From contig CAWBLP010000028.1 of assembly GCA_963789495.1 (NCBI GenBank), positions 1 through 64,000 of the forward strand: a DNA stretch of 64,000 nucleotides, in the 5' to 3' direction. Each line of letters starts with the position of its first letter. The stretch's first letter is position 1. The notes under the pieces were generated by a model. It was given only the letters and a program-made list of their open reading frames with translations, did not search any database and was not told where the DNA came from. Both the position numbers and the translations under genes were made by a program. This document shows positions 60,948 to 64,000 of this stretch, piece by piece. Source of the DNA: CAWBLP01 sp963789495. GTDB taxonomy: Bacteria > Pseudomonadota > Alphaproteobacteria > Acetobacterales > Acetobacteraceae.

Positions 60948-62927
60948 ATGGAGGCCCGGCAGCTCGGCAAATACGAAGTTCGTAGCATCATCGGGCGCGG
61001 CGCCGTCGGCATCGTCTATCAGGCCTGGGATCCGTTCATGGCCCGAAAGGTGGCCATCAAGACTCTGCCACTGCTGGACATGGATGACGAAGGCAAGGAG
61101 CAATACGAGCGCTTCAAGCGTGAGGCACAGGCCGCCGCCCGGCTTCACCACCCCAACATTGTCAGCGCCTTCGACTACGGGGAGACGCCGTCCAGCGCCT
61201 ATATCGTGATGGAATTCCTGGCCGGGCCGTCGCTGAAGGCCCTGCTGACCAAACACGAACCGCTGCCACTGCCGCAAATCGCCAAGGTGATGCACAGCTT
61301 GCTGGCCGGGCTGCAGCACAGCCACCAGCGCGGCGTGGTGCACCGAGACATCAAGCCGGCCAACGTGGTGTTCTCCGACGAGGGCGAGGTGAAGATCACC
61401 GATTTCGGTATCGCCCACCTGGAGAGCAGCGGGATCACCCGCGCCGGCTCGGTGCTCGGCACCCCCGCCTACATGGCACCCGAGCAGGTCCTGGGCGACC
61501 CGGTGGATGCACGCACCGACCTCTATTCGGCCGGCGTGGTGTTCTACGAGATGCTGACCGGGCGCCGACCGTTCGAGGGCGGTACCGCCTCGGTGATGCA
61601 CAAGATTGTCCACCAGCAGCCGCTACGCCCGTCGCAGCTCGCACCGGCAGTCTCACCGGCCATCGATGTCTTGATCGCCCGGGCGATCGCGAAGGATCCC
61701 GCGGATCGCTACCAATCGGCGACGGAGTTCGACCAGGCCCTGCGTGCTGAACCCAGTCTGCAGCCGCAGCCGGATCCCGCCGCCAAGTCCAAACCGGTCG
61801 ACGAGAGCGACTCCACCGTGGCGATGCACCGGCCTGAGGCGCCGACTCCGGCTCCGGTTCGCCAACCGACGCCTGCCCCGGTTCGCCAGCCGATGCCGGC
61901 TCCGGTTCGCCAGCCGATGCGGACCGCGGCCGCGCAAGCGGCCAAACCGCCACCCGCCCCCGCAAGGCCATGGCCGAGCGCCAGCCCTGCATCGGACCCG
62001 CGCCCGACCCTGCGTGCTCCGCTGATCGTCGGCGCCGTCGTGTTGGCACTTAGCGCTGCAGCTTGGCTGATCGTTGCGAGCGTGAGATCGCACCAGGCGA
62101 GCATTGGGCAGTCATCCGCCGGGCCAGGCCAGGGCGATGCGGCATCCGTCGCTCCCGGCCCGGCCATGCCCGCCTCGCCGCAACAGGCTGCATCGAGCTT
62201 GCCACCGAAGACCACCGCTCCACCCGCACCCGCACCCGCACCCGCACCCGCACCCGCACCCGCACCGCAGGATGCGGCGGCGGACTCGCTGCAGCAGCAG
62301 GTTCACGCAATCGTTACATCTGCCCCGTGCTCCCTGATCACCACCCAGGTGACCGCCAACAGCCAGGTGCACCTTCAGGGGATTTCAGCGCTGGGTGAAA
62401 CCTCGGAATTAGAGGTGCAGGCGACATTGCAGCGGGCGATTCGCATGGCGGAAACCGCGGCTTCGGTCACGTGGCGCGTGCGTCGCATCGATGGGCCATA
62501 CTGTCCGGTGCTGGACCTGATGCGGTCGGTCGACAGCAGCTCGGGGCCACGCGCCGTGGCGCTGTCGCTGCCGGCGCAACAGACGGCTGTGCGCGAAGGC
62601 GAGACCGTGCGCATCGCCGTAACCACGCCAAACCAACCAGCGCAGATCAGGCTTGATTGGTTCGCGAGTGATGGCAGCGTGCACCACCTCTACACCGGGC
62701 CAATCAACGGGTCGCACCGCTACGACGGGCTGGAATGGCGGGCCGGAAAGCCGTTGGGCGACCAGGTCGTGACGGCCGTGGTAACCCCGACCACGCTGTT
62801 GCCGCAGTCCCGTCCGAAGCAGGAACCGGCCGCCGACTACCTGAAGACACTGGGCGCGGCATTGGCGCAAATGCGGGGCGGAGCGACGGTCGCCGACGCT
62901 GTTTCGATCAACGTCACCGCGCGCTGA
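60948..62927 (+). CDS. Hanks-type serine/threonine protein kinase, membrane-anchored
   Basis: A 659-residue receptor-like kinase. The kinase domain (residues 8-266) has the Gly loop IGRGAVGIVYQAWD, the Lys in ARKVAIKTLPLL, the catalytic loop GVVHRDIKPANVVF, the DFG segment VKITDFGIAHLE and the GTPAYMAPEQVLG activation site. A Pro-rich juxtamembrane linker holds four PAPVRQP-like repeats; a transmembrane helix lies near 357-378 (LIVGAVVLALSAAAWLIVAS). The outside region has a (PA)n stretch and a C-terminal beta domain resembling DUF4384 (REGETVRIAVTTPNQPAQIR). ATG 60948 follows GAGGAAATCT. It is followed by two small secreted DUF4399 proteins. Confidence 0.92.
   Translation: MEARQLGKYEVRSIIGRGAVGIVYQAWDPFMARKVAIKTLPLLDMDDEGKEQYERFKREAQAAARLHHPNIVSAFDYGETPSSAYIVMEFLAGPSLKALLTKHEPLPLPQIAKVMHSLLAGLQHSHQRGVVHRDIKPANVVFSDEGEVKITDFGIAHLESSGITRAGSVLGTPAYMAPEQVLGDPVDARTDLYSAGVVFYEMLTGRRPFEGGTASVMHKIVHQQPLRPSQLAPAVSPAIDVLIARAIAKDPADRYQSATEFDQALRAEPSLQPQPDPAAKSKPVDESDSTVAMHRPEAPTPAPVRQPTPAPVRQPMPAPVRQPMRTAAAQAAKPPPAPARPWPSASPASDPRPTLRAPLIVGAVVLALSAAAWLIVASVRSHQASIGQSSAGPGQGDAASVAPGPAMPASPQQAASSLPPKTTAPPAPAPAPAPAPAPAPQDAAADSLQQQVHAIVTSAPCSLITTQVTANSQVHLQGISALGETSELEVQATLQRAIRMAETAASVTWRVRRIDGPYCPVLDLMRSVDSSSGPRAVALSLPAQQTAVREGETVRIAVTTPNQPAQIRLDWFASDGSVHHLYTGPINGSHRYDGLEWRAGKPLGDQVVTAVVTPTTLLPQSRPKQEPAADYLKTLGAALAQMRGGATVADAVSINVTAR
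61855..61923 (+). repeat. coding tandem repeats in the kinase linker
   Basis: Three to four copies of a roughly 24-base unit around CCGGTTCGCCAGCCGATGCC encode the PAPVRQP-type linker repeats between the kinase domain and the membrane helix. Copy number may vary between strains. Confidence 0.7.
62221..62268 (+). repeat. hexanucleotide microsatellite (CACCCG)n in the kinase gene
   Basis: About seven to eight uninterrupted CACCCG units encode a Pro-Ala run just outside the membrane. A change of whole units keeps the frame and alters linker length only. Confidence 0.85.
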
Positions 62928-63107
62928 TGGCAGGCGAGCCGACGCCTGCTTGCCGAACACTGCGCAGACTATTGCAGAGTCGAAAATAGTGGAAAGGGTT
63001 GCGCACCGTTCCGGCTTCATGCTTTGATCGAAAGAAAGACGATAGTTGCGGGTTTGTGACGCACTGGTCCGCGTATCGGGATTTTGGTGGGGATCGGGGG
63101 GCTCGTC

Positions 63108-63539
63108 ATGAGATGTGTCGCAGCGGTTGCTGGTCTGGGAGTACTCCTGTTCGCATATGCTCCCGCCCAGGCGGAGGAGCATCACAAGCTGTCTCCCGAC
63201 GCCAAGGTCTACTTCATCTGGCCATCCGACGGGCAGGTGATCCCGGGCGGCGCCTTTTGGGTTCGTATGGGCTTGAGCAACGCCGGTATCGCGCCGGCGG
63301 GGGTCGATGTGCCGAACACCGGTCATCACCACTTGCTGGTCGATACCGACCTGCCGCCGCTGGATGCACCGATCCCGAACGACAAGCACCATCTGCATTT
63401 CGGTGCCGGCCAGACCGAGGCGCGGCTCGAGCTGCCGCCGGGCCGCCACACGCTGCAGTTGCTGCTGGGAGACGCCAGCCATATCCCGGACGATCCTCCG
63501 GTCATTTCGGAAAAAATCACCATCATCGTGCCGCAATAG
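63108..63539 (+). CDS. secreted DUF4399 protein
   Basis: A 143-residue protein with a Sec signal peptide (CVAAVAGLGVLLFAYAPAQA) and a DUF4399 domain: VYFIWPSDGQVIPGGAFWVR, PNTGHHHLLVDTDLPPLDAP and PNDKHHLHFGAGQTEARLEL, ending with HTLQLLLGDASHIPDD. The His-rich loops could bind metal; the family's function is unknown. ATG 63108 is used; an upstream GTG would disturb the signal. The next gene is a close paralogue 25 bases downstream. Confidence 0.87.
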   Translation: MRCVAAVAGLGVLLFAYAPAQAEEHHKLSPDAKVYFIWPSDGQVIPGGAFWVRMGLSNAGIAPAGVDVPNTGHHHLLVDTDLPPLDAPIPNDKHHLHFGAGQTEARLELPPGRHTLQLLLGDASHIPDDPPVISEKITIIVPQ

Positions 63540-63564
63540 GCCCTGGCCCGTGGGGGAGAATTCC

Positions 63565-64000
63565 ATGACAGCCTTGCTGGCTTCGGTATGCACGGCGGCG
63601 GTGCTCGCAATCGGCATCATCCCGGCCGCCACATTGGCACAATCCACACCGGCGGCCCCCGCCCAGGGGGCCCAGAATGCTGCGCCCGCCCAGGCCGCTC
63701 CGGCAGCGGACACAACCCAGCGCACGCCGTCGCCGCCGGGAGCCTATGTCTATATCGGCTGGCCGAACGATGGCGAAGTGCTCCGTTCCACGCGCTTCAA
63801 GGTCTGGTTCGGAACCCGCAATTTCGGCATCGCCCCAGCCGGGACGCAGGTGCCGAACACCGGTCACCACCATATCCTGATCGACGCCGATCTGCCGCCG
63901 CTCGATCAGCCAATCCCGAACGACAAGCACCATCTGCATTTCGGCGCCGGCCAGACCGAGACGATCCTGGAGCTGCCGCCGGGCACCCATACGCTGCAAT
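63565..64000 (+). CDS. secreted DUF4399 protein, paralogue, cut by the window edge
   Basis: A partial gene starting MTALLASVCTAAVLAIGIIP (signal peptide) with a Pro/Ala/Gln-rich spacer and then the DUF4399 domain: YVYIGWPNDGEVLRSTRFKV, PNTGHHHILIDADLPPLDQP and PNDKHHLHFGAGQTETILEL. The DNA of the second half is almost the same as in the preceding gene, showing a recent tandem duplication. The end lies beyond the window. Confidence 0.87.
   Translation, partial: MTALLASVCTAAVLAIGIIPAATLAQSTPAAPAQGAQNAAPAQAAPAADTTQRTPSPPGAYVYIGWPNDGEVLRSTRFKVWFGTRNFGIAPAGTQVPNTGHHHILIDADLPPLDQPIPNDKHHLHFGAGQTETILELPPGTHTLQ

Noticed and set aside
1..64000. CRISPR arrays or rRNA genes
   Set aside because: No regularly spaced repeats of suitable length and no rRNA-like sequence were seen.

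Overview
The window is 64 kb of high-GC DNA from an alphaproteobacterium, most likely of the family Acetobacteraceae (Rhodospirillales). The pointers are the dense, short-spaced operons, the order hisG-hisD-infA-maf-RNase E/G-yacG-tRNA-Phe, short-form HisG, PhaR-type PHA control, small alphaproteobacterial families (DUF1150, DUF1491) and a conserved lpxK/acyltransferase/YdcF/ftsX/ftsE block. The lineage call is an inference from gene content; no rRNA is present.

Positions 1-7700 hold a decayed integrated element beside tRNA-Phe. It has a tyrosine integrase, a remnant with an N-terminal DNA-binding-like segment, an AlpA-like regulator, a VapE-type primase-helicase, an unknown phage-like protein, a P27-type small terminase and a truncated ParB-domain gene. 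No capsid, portal, large terminase or tail gene is visible. The composition resembles a phage satellite (PICI-like) more than a full prophage. Several of its genes are broken.

Positions 7750-13160 are core housekeeping genes on the minus strand (yacG, RNase E/G, maf, infA, hisD, hisG), then a TPR protein and an AroQ-fold protein lacking key catalytic residues. Positions 13400-25400 are accessory metabolism: an HpcH/HpaI aldolase, an AapJQM amino-acid importer without its ATPase, an exported phosphatidylserine-decarboxylase-like protein, an alpha/beta hydrolase, an atypical TPP enzyme and a phytanoyl-CoA-type dioxygenase.

Positions 25450-29850 are an envelope and division block: lpxK, a PlsC-like acyltransferase, a YdcF-like protein, ftsX and ftsE. 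Positions 30000-47720 are mainly catabolic and redox genes: 3-hydroxyisobutyrate-type dehydrogenase, metallo-beta-lactamase, GFA, class III alcohol dehydrogenase, MaoC hydratase, two acyl-CoA dehydrogenases, a PHA-synthase-like hydrolase divergent from phaR, a CurA-like reductase, a luciferase-like oxidoreductase and an M20 amidohydrolase.

Positions 47950-64000 hold an IS4-family remnant, tlyA, an orphan xanthine-dehydrogenase-family large subunit, a GSU2403-type nucleotidyltransferase behind a perfect 30-bp palindrome, a dipeptide ABC transporter (dppBCDF without a binding protein), a fused APH/P-loop kinase, a universal stress protein, a Hanks-type Ser/Thr kinase and two tandem secreted DUF4399 proteins.

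A notable feature of the whole window is that many otherwise well-conserved genes carry single-base, insertion-like frameshifts. These may be sequencing errors or true decay; I mark them individually. Dispersed short palindromes occur in several gene-free stretches.
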